DNA of 64,000 bases from Streptomyces sp. (GCF_019510245.1 NZ_JAEKKT010000134.1:155655-219654), one strand, 5' to 3'; positions 17,503-29,411 are shown, numbered from the stretch's first letter. Notes: generated by a model from the sequence alone, not told the origin. Made by a program: numbers and translations.

Positions 17503-17585
17503 GCCCCACAGGTTTGACGCTGTATCAAGCGGAGGCCTGGCGAGTCTGACTGAAGAACGCCGTTTTCTGGGGGAGGAGACAGGCC
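17503..17585. promoter_or_regulatory. Shared promoter of CHAT and subtilase operons
   Basis: The divergent spacer holds TTGACGCTGTATCAA (17514-17528), which contains a TTGA/TCAA dyad and could give a -35 element on either strand. It ends with the GGGAGGAGAC site of the subtilase. The dyad as an operator is inference. Confidence 0.35.
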
Positions 17586-19028
17586 ATGGCACCTCAGCGA
17601 TTCCATGAGCAGTTCGATCAGATCCAGCGCTCCATGCCGGACGTTCCACTGGCGATGGGGCCCGACGACGCGGCCGAGTTCCTGTACGAGAAGGGGGTCG
17701 TCCTCGCCCGCGACGGCGCGGAGGCCCGGGTCGTCGAGGACACCGTGCGCGCCCACTTCACCGCCACCGCCGGCCTGGTCGCCGACCACGTGCGCAGGGC
17801 GGGACCGGAGACCAACCGCACCGGGGTCACCCGCATCCGGGTCGGCGACCCGAACCACGGCGACCGCACCGGCGACCGGGCCGTCGGCCACGCGCTGCGC
17901 GCCCTGCGGGAGGCGGAGGGCCGCGCCGGGCGCCGCCTGGTCAGCCGCAACCACATCGTGTCCACCACCGGGAACGCCAACTCCTGCAACCCCTGTGAAC
18001 CGCTCCCCGCGCTGCTCACCCAGTCCCCCAACCCGCAGGCCGTGGAGGGGAGCTACGACCCGGACACCGCCGTCAGCGTCCTGGTGATGGACACCGGTCT
18101 GGTGCACGACTACCGCTCCTACCCGCTCCTCGCCCGCGTCCAGGGCGACCTGCAGATCGCCGAGACCGACGCCGAGGGCATCCTCCAGCAGTACGTGGGC
18201 CACGGCACGTTCATCGCCGGACTGATCGCCGCCCTCGCCCCCAACGCCGACATCACCGTCACCAACACCCTCAACGACGCGGGCGCCATCCTGGAGTCCG
18301 AGTTCGGAGCCAAGCTCTTCGAGGCGGTCGACCAGCACGGCTGGCCCGACATCATCAGCCTCTCCGCCGGCACCTCCAACGGCAGCGCGGACGGACTGCT
18401 CGCCGTCGAGGCCTTCATGGACGCCCTGCGCGACCAGTCCACGCTGCTCGTCGCCGCCGCCGGCAACAACGGCAGCGCCACCCAGTTCTGGCCCGCCGCC
18501 TGCGCCGACCTGACCGGCTACGAGGACACGGTCCTCTCGGTCGGCGCGCTGCGCAGCGACGGCGAGTACGGCGCCTGCTTCACCAACCACGGCAGCTGGG
18601 TCAAGGTCTACGCCCCCGGGGAGCAGCTCATCGGGGCCATGGCCGGCTTCGACGCACCCGTGCCGTACGTGTACCAGCACACCACCTATGACGCCTGCCG
18701 GTTCGGCTTCACCTACGCCTGCACCTGCCAGTACCCGCGCCACACCGGCGTGTTGACCGACACCGGGACGACCGGCCCCGGCAAACCCGACCAAGTGATG
18801 TTCGAAGGGTTCGCACAGTGGAGCGGAACATCGTTCGCCACCCCCATCGTGGCCGGCCTCGTCGCCGACCGGATGACCACGCTCAAGGAGACCGACCCGC
18901 GCACGGCGCGCGCACAACTCCTGGCGACCATCACGGAGTACGCCGAGGTGCGCGGAGCCCACGTACCGGCGCTCCGCCCGGCCACCTGGCAGCCGGTCCC
19001 GGTCGTCAGGCCGGCCGCGACGGCCTGA
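17586..19028 (+). CDS. Cytoplasmic S8 subtilisin-like protease
   Basis: A 480-residue peptidase with the subtilase triad: Asp in VLVMDTGLVHDY (near 168), His in GHGTFIAGL (near 209) and Ser in GTSFATPIVAG (near 420). There is no signal peptide and no clear propeptide; instead about 130 residues of unassigned sequence precede the catalytic domain. Secreted subtilases are common, so an intracellular one beside a CHAT protease and a sigma factor is notable. The ATG has GGGAGGAGAC upstream. The sigma gene follows 59 bases later. Confidence 0.9.
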   Translation: MAPQRFHEQFDQIQRSMPDVPLAMGPDDAAEFLYEKGVVLARDGAEARVVEDTVRAHFTATAGLVADHVRRAGPETNRTGVTRIRVGDPNHGDRTGDRAVGHALRALREAEGRAGRRLVSRNHIVSTTGNANSCNPCEPLPALLTQSPNPQAVEGSYDPDTAVSVLVMDTGLVHDYRSYPLLARVQGDLQIAETDAEGILQQYVGHGTFIAGLIAALAPNADITVTNTLNDAGAILESEFGAKLFEAVDQHGWPDIISLSAGTSNGSADGLLAVEAFMDALRDQSTLLVAAAGNNGSATQFWPAACADLTGYEDTVLSVGALRSDGEYGACFTNHGSWVKVYAPGEQLIGAMAGFDAPVPYVYQHTTYDACRFGFTYACTCQYPRHTGVLTDTGTTGPGKPDQVMFEGFAQWSGTSFATPIVAGLVADRMTTLKETDPRTARAQLLATITEYAEVRGAHVPALRPATWQPVPVVRPAATA

Positions 19029-19087
19029 GTTCCGGAACACTCCCCTCCACGGCGTACCATGACTTGCCGTACACGAGGGGTGGGACC

Positions 19088-19663
19088 GTGGACCGAGCAG
19101 AGGTCGGTGCGCTGGTCCGGGCCGCCGTCGACGGTGACGCCGCGGCCTGGAAGGCGCTCGTGGAAGGGCTGAGCCCACTGGTGTGGTCCGTGGTGCGCGC
19201 GCACCGGCTCTCCGACGCCGACGGGCACGAGGTGTACCAGACCGTGTGGTTCCGGTTCGCCCAGCACCTGGGCCGCATCCGGGAGCCCGACAAGGCGGGC
19301 TCCTGGCTGGCCAGCACGGCACGCAACGAGTGCCTGAAGGTGATCCGGGGGCTGACCCGGCTGCTGCCGACGGACGATCCCCAGGTCCTGGACCGGATCA
19401 GCGAGGACCGCACGCCCGAACAGTCCCTGATCGACGCGGAGGACCAGGCGGACGAGGCCGAACGGATCCGCCTGCTGTGGCAGGAGTTCGAGGAACTCGG
19501 CGACCGCTGCAGGCAGTTGCTGCGCGTCCTGATGGCCTCGCCGCCGCCCAGCTACGTCGAGGTGTCCGTCGCGCTGGGCATCGCCGTGGGCAGCATCGGT
19601 CCGCTGCGCCAGCGCTGTCTGCGCCGGCTGCGGGCCCGGCTCGACGCGAGGGGTGCGGTGTGA
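19088..19663 (+). CDS. ECF-like RNA polymerase sigma factor
   Basis: A 191-residue sigma-70-type factor with region 2 (HEVYQTVWFRFAQHLGRI, then KAGSWLASTARNECLKVIRG) and region 4 (SYVEVSVALGIAVGSIGPLR). Region 3 is absent, as in extracytoplasmic-function factors. The GTG at 19088 has AGGGG upstream. It overlaps the next gene (GTGTGA), so the two products are made together, as is usual for a sigma factor and its regulator. With the protease neighbours it may be released or destroyed by proteolysis. Targets are unknown. Confidence 0.88.
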   Translation: MDRAEVGALVRAAVDGDAAAWKALVEGLSPLVWSVVRAHRLSDADGHEVYQTVWFRFAQHLGRIREPDKAGSWLASTARNECLKVIRGLTRLLPTDDPQVLDRISEDRTPEQSLIDAEDQADEAERIRLLWQEFEELGDRCRQLLRVLMASPPPSYVEVSVALGIAVGSIGPLRQRCLRRLRARLDARGAV

Positions 19664-20175
19664 GCGACGACGAGTTCCCGGCCGGCGAGACTTTCGACGA
19701 GACGGTGGGCGACGCCGTGGGCGACACCTCGGGGGACGCCGGCTTCGACGCGGACCTCCTGGAGGAGGAACTGCGCGGCGCGGCCGCCGTCCTCGACCCG
19801 CTCCCGGCCGAGCTGCTCCAACTGGCCATGGACGCCTATCTGCTGCACGACCTGGACGCCCGGGTCGCCGAGCTGACCTTCGACTCCCTGGTCGACGCGA
19901 TCCCGGTCAGGGGTGTCGAGGACCCGCCCCGGATGCTGACCTTCCAGGCGGGCGAGCTGACCGTGGACGTCGAGGTCACCGACGACGGACTGCTCGGCCA
20001 GCTGCTGCCCCCGCAGCCGGCGCGCATCGAGGTGCTCGGCGGGCCGGCCACGGCGCATCCGCTCACGGTCGACGCCATGGGCCGCTTCACCGGCGACACC
20101 CCGCCCACCGGCCCGTTCGCGCTCCGGCTGCGGACGGGCGGGGACGTGATCGTCACGGAGTGGCTGCGGGCCTGA
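19660..20175 (+). CDS. Small acidic sigma-linked protein
   Basis: A 171-residue protein of no family I can name. The first 35 residues are very acidic and repetitive (GDAVGDTSGDAGF). A helical segment follows, PLPAELLQLAMDAYLLHDLD, then ARVAELTFDSLVD. The C-terminal 80 residues look like a small beta-sandwich (LTVDVEVTDDGLLGQ through GRFTGDTPPTGPF). It starts inside the sigma gene's stop, so it is a candidate anti-sigma or protease substrate. I recall similar proteins beside ECF-like sigma genes in other actinobacteria, but could not check. Confidence 0.75.
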   Translation: MSDDEFPAGETFDETVGDAVGDTSGDAGFDADLLEEELRGAAAVLDPLPAELLQLAMDAYLLHDLDARVAELTFDSLVDAIPVRGVEDPPRMLTFQAGELTVDVEVTDDGLLGQLLPPQPARIEVLGGPATAHPLTVDAMGRFTGDTPPTGPFALRLRTGGDVIVTEWLRA

Positions 20176-20190
20176 GGCAGGGTGCCCGCG

Positions 20191-21462
20191 TCACCAGGTG
20201 ACGGGCAGCGTCCGCGGCCCCCGGATCATCGTCTTCCGCCGCCACTCCACTCCCTCGGCCGGCACCGCGAGCCGTAGCCCCGGCAGCCGGTCGAGGAGGG
20301 TGCCGACCAGCAGCTCGGTCTGCAGCCGGGCCAGGACCGCGCCCGTGCAGTAGTGCGCACCGTTGCCGAAGGCGAGGTGTGGGTTGGGCGCGCGGTCCGG
20401 GAGGATGCGGTCCGGGTCGGGGAAGACGGCCGGGTCGCGGTTGGCGGCGAGGTAGGAGACGTACACCGGGTCGCCGGACGCGATCCGGGTGCCGCCGCCG
20501 AGCTCGACGTCCTCCAGGGCGATCCGGGCGAGCCCGACCGTGCTGCGGTGCGGGATCCAGCGCAGCAGCTCGTCCAGGACCGGGCCGCGCTCCGCCGGCC
20601 GCTCCCGCATCCGCGCCATCAGCTCCGGCCGGGTCAGCATCAGGAACAGCATCTGCCCGCAGTTGTGGGTGACCGCCTCACCGCCGATCTGCAGCGGACC
20701 GGCCAGCCCCACGGCCTCCTCCTCGCCGACCTCGCCTCGGGCCACGGCCGCTCCGAGCAGCGAGTACACGTCCTGGCCCGAGCTGCCGGCCCGCGCGCGT
20801 ACCGTCTCGGTGATCCAGCCGTACAGCCCCTGCTTGGCCGCGTCGGCGGCCTCGGCCCCGCCCGAGGTGGAGATGATCTGCCGGGTCCACGCGTGCACCC
20901 GCTCCCGGTCCGCCTCCGGCACCCCCATCACCTCGCTGACCACGGTGATCGGGAACGGCTCCAGCACCCGCTCGACCAGGTCGGCGGGCGGCCCGTCCCG
21001 CACCACCCCGTCGACCAGCCCGTCGAGGATCTCCTGCGCCCGGGGCCGCAGCTCCTTCATCGCGCCGACCGTGAAGGCACCGGCGAGCGGCTTGCGCAGC
21101 CGGTTGTGGTCGGGCTGGTCGGCCCAGGCCAGCGAGCCCGGACGGGGCTGGAAGTGCGGGGCCAGCCGGGTCACCTGGCGCCGGGTGACCTCGGCGCGGC
21201 TGAACCGCGGGTCGTTGGTGACGGTCCTGACGTCCTCGTACCGGGTCGCGAGCCACGCCCAGCCCTCACCGTGGGGCAGCCGGATCCGGGCCACCGGCCC
21301 TTCGGCCATCAGGGCGGCGAGGACCGGGTCGAAGTCCGTGCCCTCCAGTTCGAGCGCGGGCCAGTCCCGCACCGGCGGCGCGGTCTCGCGGACGGGCGGC
21401 AGCGGCCCCGTCGTCGGGGGCGGCTCCGTGGTCGTGGTGGGCGCGGTGGTCTCCGTGGTCAT
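20191..21462 (-). CDS. Cytochrome P450
   Basis: A 423-residue soluble P450. The heme loop is FGNGAHYCTGAVLAR near residues 363-377 and the ExxR motif is DELLRWIP. The I-helix reads IGGEAVTHN where most family members have AG(H/D)ETT, so the acid of the acid-alcohol pair is displaced by one position. The first 30 residues are a Thr/Pro-rich tail. The ribosome site GGAGG sits only one base before the ATG, unusually close. It would need separate ferredoxin partners, none of which lies nearby. Substrate unknown. Confidence 0.9.
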   Translation of the reverse strand: MTTETTAPTTTTEPPPTTGPLPPVRETAPPVRDWPALELEGTDFDPVLAALMAEGPVARIRLPHGEGWAWLATRYEDVRTVTNDPRFSRAEVTRRQVTRLAPHFQPRPGSLAWADQPDHNRLRKPLAGAFTVGAMKELRPRAQEILDGLVDGVVRDGPPADLVERVLEPFPITVVSEVMGVPEADRERVHAWTRQIISTSGGAEAADAAKQGLYGWITETVRARAGSSGQDVYSLLGAAVARGEVGEEEAVGLAGPLQIGGEAVTHNCGQMLFLMLTRPELMARMRERPAERGPVLDELLRWIPHRSTVGLARIALEDVELGGGTRIASGDPVYVSYLAANRDPAVFPDPDRILPDRAPNPHLAFGNGAHYCTGAVLARLQTELLVGTLLDRLPGLRLAVPAEGVEWRRKTMIRGPRTLPVTW

Positions 21463-21538
21463 GCCTCCACGCTCGTACGGCCCTCACCCCGTGTCCTGCC
21501 GGGATGCTCCAGCCGGAGGGGCTCCGGGGGCCCGGGGA

Positions 21539-22330
21539 TCAACGGCCGGCGGCCTCCACGAGCGCGGCGAGGGCGGTGGCGAGCCGGTCCGCTCCCGGGC
21601 CCGCCGGACCGCCGGGCTCGGTCATGTAGAGGTCCCGCCGGATCTCGACCATCAGCGCGGCGACCCGGGCGTCCGTCCCGTAGAACTCCAGCGGCACGTA
21701 GGTCCCGCCGAACGGGCTGTCCAGCCCCGTCTCCCCGCACCCCGCGAAGGCCTTGCGGGCCGCCTCCGTCAGCTCCGCCGGGGTGTGGAAGGCGTCCGTG
21801 CCCAGACACACCGGCGGCCGCGGCCCGGCCCCGTGCAGCTCGTACGGCAGCGCCCGGCTCGGGTAGGAGTGCACGTCGATCACCACGGCCCGCCCGGTCG
21901 CGGCCAGCCGTCCGGCGACGGCCTCCGTCATCGCCCGCGCGTAGGGCCGGAAGTACCGCTCGACCAGCGGCCCGGGGTCGAACGCCTCGTCCCGCAGCTC
22001 ACCCCGGTGCGTGGTCCGCGTGTACACGGCTCCCATGCCGACGGCGAGCATCTCCTCCCGCTCGTCGGGGAACCGTTCCGGATCCACCACCAGGCGTGAC
22101 AGCCGGTTGACGAACCGCCAGGGGGCCACCCCGGCGAGCCTCGCCGCCGCCTCCGCCAACTCGGCGGTGTGCGCGTCCGTGATGTGGTCCAGCTCCCGTT
22201 CCAGGGTGGCGTCGTCGAGCACGATCCCGGCCCGCACCACCGCCGGGATCGCCCGCGCCGAGTGCGGCACGTGCAGGATCACCGGCGACTCGGCGGCGCC
22301 GGGCAGGAGGTCGTACGACGGCTGGGACAC
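21539..22330 (-). CDS. N-formylglutamate amidohydrolase family protein
   Basis: A 263-residue zinc hydrolase of the N-formylglutamate deformylase family. Conserved stretches are VILHVPHSAR near residue 17, LDHITDAHTAEL, FVNRLSRLVVDPERF and VVIDVHSYPSRALPYE. The His and Asp/Glu residues in these stretches are the expected metal ligands. In histidine breakdown this family makes glutamate and formate, but no other hut gene is near, so another amide substrate is possible. It begins with GTG behind GGGAG, right against a metX remnant. Confidence 0.85.
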   Translation of the reverse strand: MSQPSYDLLPGAAESPVILHVPHSARAIPAVVRAGIVLDDATLERELDHITDAHTAELAEAAARLAGVAPWRFVNRLSRLVVDPERFPDEREEMLAVGMGAVYTRTTHRGELRDEAFDPGPLVERYFRPYARAMTEAVAGRLAATGRAVVIDVHSYPSRALPYELHGAGPRPPVCLGTDAFHTPAELTEAARKAFAGCGETGLDSPFGGTYVPLEFYGTDARVAALMVEIRRDLYMTEPGGPAGPGADRLATALAALVEAAGR

Positions 22331-22397
22331 GGGCGGCTCCCGGGGGGTCTGCGGTGGCAGGGTGCAGGATCACGGTAGTACCGGGAGCGGTGGGTTC

Positions 22398-22607
22398 TCG
22401 GGCCGGCGGTTCCCGTACCAGCGCGCCCACCTGTTCCGTCTCGATCAGGAAGCCGTCGTGGCCGTACGGCGACTCGATCACCCGGAGCCGGTCGGCGGAC
22501 GGGATCAGCGCCGCCGGCTCCGCCTGCTGCGCCGGGGGACAGAGACGGTCCGAGTCCACGCCGTCCACCAGGGCGCGGGCCGTGACCCGGCCGAGGGCGG
22601 CGCGCAC
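22398..22607 (-). pseudogene. metX: 3' remnant of homoserine O-acetyltransferase
   Basis: About 70 codons match the C-terminus of MetX: ALGRVTARALVDGVDSDRL, then PPAQQAEPAALIPSADRL and VIESPYGHDGFLIETEQVG. This includes the catalytic Asp and His region. The first 80 percent of the gene (about 900 bases) is missing and the last residues run on without the normal stop. It lies between icd and the amidohydrolase. Loss of this methionine gene is interesting given the sulfur block in the same window, but an intact copy may exist elsewhere. Confidence 0.75.
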
Positions 22608-22652
22608 CCCGGCAGGTGACGTGGGCGATCCGGCGGGCCGGGCCGGGCATGG

Positions 22653-22689
22653 CTCCGCCCCGGCGGGCGGGGTGCCTGCCGGGGCGGAG
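22653..22689 (-). terminator. icd: Terminator of icd
   Basis: A perfect 12-bp inverted repeat (CTCCGCCCCGGC and GCCGGGGCGGAG) with a 13-base loop lies 30 bases past the icd stop codon. It is the strongest hairpin in this gap and is well placed to end icd transcription. Confidence 0.7.
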
Positions 22690-22718
22690 ACTTCGGGACT
22701 TCAGGAGCCGGCTGCGGC

Positions 22719-25767
<3,049 letters not shown>

Positions 25768-25771
<4 letters not shown>

Positions 25772-26868
25772 CCGCGAGGGGCAGGGGGCCAGTCGGTGAC
25801 CGGCGCGTCCTCGGCGGTGCGCTGGTGCGGGATCACCACGGCCCCCTGCTGGAGCGCCACCGTGCGGGCCGGCGCCGGTATCCGGATGCCCTCCTCGCGG
25901 TAGCGGCGGTGCAGGCGCTTGATGAACTCGTGCTTGATGCGGAACTGGTCGCTGAACTCGCCGACCCCGAGGATCACCGTGAACCCGATCCGTGAGTCGC
26001 CGAAGGTGTGGAAGCGGATGGCGGGTTCGTGGTCCGCAACCGCGCCGGTGATCTCGGTCATGGTCTCGGCGATGACCTTGTGCGTGACCCGCTCGACGTG
26101 GTCGAGGTCGCTGTCGTAGCCGACACCCACCTGCACCAGGATCGTCAACTGCTGCTCGGGCCGCGTGTAGTTGGTCATGTTGGTCTTCGCCAGCTGGCCG
26201 TTGGGGATGACCACCAGGTTGTTCGAGAGCTGCCGGACGGTCGTCTGGCGCCAGTTGATGTCCACGACGTAGCCCTCCTCGCCGCTGCTCAGCTGGATGT
26301 AGTCGCCCGGCTGGACGGTCCTGGAGGCGAGGATGTGGACGCCCGCGAAGAGGTTGGCGAGGGTGTCCTGGAGGGCGAGCGCGACCGCCAGACCGCCCAC
26401 GCCCAGGGCGGTGAGCAGGGGCGCTATGGAGATGCCCAGGGTCTGGAGCATCACCAGGAAGCCGATCGCCAGGACCAGCACCCGCGTGATGTTCACGAAG
26501 ATCGTGGCCGAGCCGGCGACCCCGGAGCGGGACTGGGTGACCGTCTGCACGAGCCCGGCGATCACCCGGGCCGCCGACACCGACACCGCGAAGATGAGCA
26601 GCACCTGGAGGCACTGGTTCGTGTGGTGCTGGACGGTCCTGGTCAGCGGCAGCACCGCCGCCGCGGACGCCGCCCCGCCCGCGAGCGCCGCCCACGGGAC
26701 CACCGTGCGCAGCGCGTCCACGATGACGTCGTCACCGCTCCAGCGGGTCCGCTTCGCATGTCTGGCCAGCCAGCGCAGCATCCCGCGCGACAGAAAGGCC
26801 AGCAACAGGCCCGCCGCGAGGGCGATTCCGGCCAGGACCAGGTCATCGACGGTGAGCGCTCGGTTCAC
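25768..26868 (-). CDS. MscS-type mechanosensitive ion channel
   Basis: A 366-residue membrane protein. It has an N-terminal hydrophobic segment, two more in the middle, and the pore-lining helix LTALGVGGLAVALALQDTLA near residue 155. The beta domain follows (QPGDYIQLSSGEEGYVVDIN, then VVIPNGQLAKTNMTNYTRP), then the C-terminal alpha/beta domain. MscS channels open under membrane tension and release solutes in osmotic downshock. It is divergent from the FGGY kinase gene, with a 14-bp palindrome between them. Confidence 0.92.
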
Positions 26869-26883
26869 CGGTTACCTCCCATT

Positions 26884-26897
26884 CGGTTGTGCAACCG
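26884..26897. promoter_or_regulatory. Palindrome between mscS and the sugar kinase
   Basis: CGGTTGTGCAACCG is a palindrome with perfect 6-base arms, 16 bases upstream of the channel gene start and about 110 bases upstream of the kinase. It could be an operator. No regulator gene is adjacent. Confidence 0.4.
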
Positions 26898-27007
26898 CTC
26901 ATCCTGCCGTATCCGCAGGGAGGTTCGGACCGGCCGAACCCATGTGCGCTTGTGCTGCCCGGTACGCCTGCGGCAGGCTGTCGCGCAGTGATCGTCGGGG
27001 AGGTTCG

Positions 27008-28459
27008 ATGACAGGTCCGGTGCTCGCAGTCGACCAGGGCACGTCCGGCACCAAGGCCCTGGTGATCTGTCCCGAACGGGGCGTCATCGGCACCGGATTC
27101 GTCGCCGTCCGGCCCCGGCACCTGCCCGGCGGCCGGGTGGAGTCCGACCCCGTGGAGCTGTACGAGTCGGTGCTCGTCGCCGGCCGCCGGGCGCTTGCCG
27201 AGGCCGGTGAACCGGTGACCGCGCTCGGCCTGGCCAACCAGGGCGAGACCGTCCTCGCCTGGGACCCCGGCACCGGGCGTCCGCTCACCGGCGCCGTCGG
27301 CCGGCAGGACCGCCGGGCCCAACCGGTCTGCGCCGAACTCGCCGACCACGCCGAGGAGTTACGCGCCCTTACCGGCCTCCCGCTCGACCCCTGCTTCGCC
27401 GCGCCCAAGATGGCCTGGATCCGCCGGCACCTCACCACCGAGGGAGTCGTCACCACCACCGACGCCTGGCTGGTCCACCGGCTCACCGGCGCCTTCGTCA
27501 CCGACGCCGCCACCGCGAGCCGCACCCATCTCCTCGACCTGGACCGTGTGCAGTGGTCCGCCCGCGCCCTCGACCTCTACGGGCTGTCCGCCGAGCGCCT
27601 CCCCGAGATCGTCGACAACGCCCGGCTCGTGGGCACGACGAAGGAGTTCGGGGACAAGATCCCGCTCACCGGCCTCGCCGTCGACCAGCAGGCCGCCCTC
27701 CTCGCCCAGCGCATCACCGGCCCCGGCGCCGCCAAGTGCAGCTACGGCAGCGGGGCGTTCCTGCTGGCGCACACCGGCGACACCCCCCGGCGCAGCCGCT
27801 CCGGACTGGTCGGCCGCGTCGCCTGGCGCCTCGCCGGAGAGGCCGCCTACTGCCTGGACGGCCAGGTGTACACCGCCGCCTCCGCCGTGCGCTGGCTCAC
27901 CGACCTCGGCGTGATCTCGGGCCCCGCCGACCTGGACCGGGTGGGCGGCGCCGTCCCCGACTCCGGCGGGGTCACCTTCGTCCCCGCGCTGGCCGGGCTC
28001 GCGGCACCCTGGTGGCGCGGCGAACTGCGCGGCTCCCTCACCGGGCTCGGCCTCGACACCGGCCCAGGGCAGCTGGTGCGGGCCCTGTGCGAGGGCCTGG
28101 CCGCCCAGGTGGTGGAGCTCGCCGAAGCCGCCGAGACCGACCTCGGCACCCCGCTGACCGCCCTGTGCGTCGAGGGCGGTCTGGCTCGCTCGGCCCTGCT
28201 CATGCAGACCCAGGCCGACCTGCTGCAACGCCCCGTCGAGGTGTCCGCGCTGCCCGACGCCACCGCCCTCGGCGTGGGCGCGCTGGCCCACCTCGGCAGC
28301 GACCCCGTCGACTTCCTGCCCGACGGCTGCCCCTCGGCCGTCTACGAGCCGCGCGTCTCCGCCGCCGAGGCCGCCGACCGCCTCGGGGTCTTCCGCGCCG
28401 CCGTCGCCGCCCTGCTGGACGGGCCGGTGGCCGGAGCCGGATCGGGACTGCCCCGGTGA
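27008..28459 (+). CDS. FGGY-family carbohydrate kinase (glycerol kinase-like)
   Basis: A 483-residue ATP-dependent polyol/sugar kinase. The N-terminal phosphate loop is VLAVDQGTSGTKALV. NQGETVLAWD and the SYGSGAFLLAHTG stretch are typical of the glycerol kinase branch, and the C-terminal ATP site is ALCVEGGLARSALLMQTQAD. The ATG at 27008 has GGGGAGG upstream. Its stop overlaps (GTGA) the start of a truncated FAD-dependent dehydrogenase, so the original operon probably coupled phosphorylation with oxidation of glycerol-3-phosphate or a similar compound. Confidence 0.88.
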   Translation: MTGPVLAVDQGTSGTKALVICPERGVIGTGFVAVRPRHLPGGRVESDPVELYESVLVAGRRALAEAGEPVTALGLANQGETVLAWDPGTGRPLTGAVGRQDRRAQPVCAELADHAEELRALTGLPLDPCFAAPKMAWIRRHLTTEGVVTTTDAWLVHRLTGAFVTDAATASRTHLLDLDRVQWSARALDLYGLSAERLPEIVDNARLVGTTKEFGDKIPLTGLAVDQQAALLAQRITGPGAAKCSYGSGAFLLAHTGDTPRRSRSGLVGRVAWRLAGEAAYCLDGQVYTAASAVRWLTDLGVISGPADLDRVGGAVPDSGGVTFVPALAGLAAPWWRGELRGSLTGLGLDTGPGQLVRALCEGLAAQVVELAEAAETDLGTPLTALCVEGGLARSALLMQTQADLLQRPVEVSALPDATALGVGALAHLGSDPVDFLPDGCPSAVYEPRVSAAEAADRLGVFRAAVAALLDGPVAGAGSGLPR

Positions 28460-28560
28460 CGGTCACCGCCGCAGGACCCCTGCCCGGCGTCCCGTACGAC
28501 GTGACGGTCGTCGGCGCCGGGGTCGTCGGCAGCGCGATCGCCCGCCGACTCGCCCGCCCC
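28456..28560 (+). pseudogene. 5' remnant of an FAD-dependent dehydrogenase
   Basis: Beginning with GTG inside the kinase stop, about 33 codons read VTVTAAGPLPGVPYDVTVVG followed by AGVVGSAIARRLAR. This is the beta-alpha-beta FAD-binding start (GAGVVGSAIA) of glycerol-3-phosphate dehydrogenase-like enzymes. After that the frame is unrelated filler until a stop at 28735-28737. The remaining 450 or so codons are gone, another mid-gene loss. Confidence 0.65.
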
Positions 28561-28646
28561 TGGACCAGGCCGTGGCCGGGACCGGACGTCAGTGCCGCGA
28601 TCCGGGCGGGGGGCCGAGGCGGGCCGGGCGGTGCCGGAGTGACTGG

Positions 28647-29411
28647 TCAGTCGCCGGTGAAGGAGCCGTGCCGGCCCGCGCCCGCCGCGAACCGCGCCGC
28701 GCCTTCCAGGCCCTCCGCCAGTACGGCCATGCCGTGACGGGTCTCGGTGGTCAGCGCCGTCGGCTCGTCCAGCCCCTCCTGGTCCAGCACCGACGCACGG
28801 TCGCTGCGCAGGCAGGCCTGGGGGAAAGCCGCGAGGGACGCGGCCAGTTCCTCGGCCGCTGCGCGCGAGCGGCCGGCCGGGACGAGCCGGTTGACCAGGC
28901 CCATCCCGTAGGCCTCGGGGGCCGGGACCGGGCGGCCGGTGAGGATCAGGTCCAGCGCCCGGCTGGTGCCGATCAGCCGGGGCAGCCGTACCGTGCCGCC
29001 GTCGATCAGGGGCACGCCCCAGCGGCGGCAGAAGACGCCGAGCACCGCGTCCTCCTCGGCGACCCGCAGATCGCACCACAGGGCCAGCTCCAGGCCGCCG
29101 GCCACGGCGTGCCCGGCGATCGCGGCGATCACGGGCTTGGACAGGCGCAGCCGGGTCGGGCCCATCGGGCCGTCACCGTCCGCCGCCACCCGGTTCCCGT
29201 GCCCGGCGCCCATCGCCTTGAGGTCGGCGCCCGCGCAGAACGTGCCGCCCTCGCCCCACAGCACCGCCACCCGGGCCTCGTCGTCCGCCTCGAACTCACG
29301 GAAGGCGGAGGCCAGTTCGGCCGCCGTCGGCCCGTCGACCGCGTTGCGCACCGCGGGCCGGGAGAGGACGACCGTGGTGACGGGACCCGTGCGTTCGAGG
29401 CGGACCGGCAT
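28647..29411 (-). CDS. Enoyl-CoA hydratase/isomerase (crotonase) family protein
   Basis: A 254-residue crotonase-fold protein. The first oxyanion-hole segment is GEGGTFCAGADLKAM near residue 60. The second is HAVAGGLELALWCDLRVAEE near residue 105, and GVPLIDGGTVRLPRLIG and NRLVPAG follow. Members act on CoA thioesters in fatty-acid or amino-acid breakdown; the exact reaction cannot be fixed from sequence. The ATG has GGGAGGGAAAC upstream. It lies 46 bases after the UPF0104 membrane protein gene on the same strand. Confidence 0.88.
   Translation of the reverse strand: MPVRLERTGPVTTVVLSRPAVRNAVDGPTAAELASAFREFEADDEARVAVLWGEGGTFCAGADLKAMGAGHGNRVAADGDGPMGPTRLRLSKPVIAAIAGHAVAGGLELALWCDLRVAEEDAVLGVFCRRWGVPLIDGGTVRLPRLIGTSRALDLILTGRPVPAPEAYGMGLVNRLVPAGRSRAAAEELAASLAAFPQACLRSDRASVLDQEGLDEPTALTTETRHGMAVLAEGLEGAARFAAGAGRHGSFTGD

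Noticed and set aside
14869..20175. CHAT module as a type III-E CRISPR locus
   Set aside because: No gRAMP effector, Cas gene or repeat array occurs nearby; only the TPR-CHAT and sigma parts are comparable.
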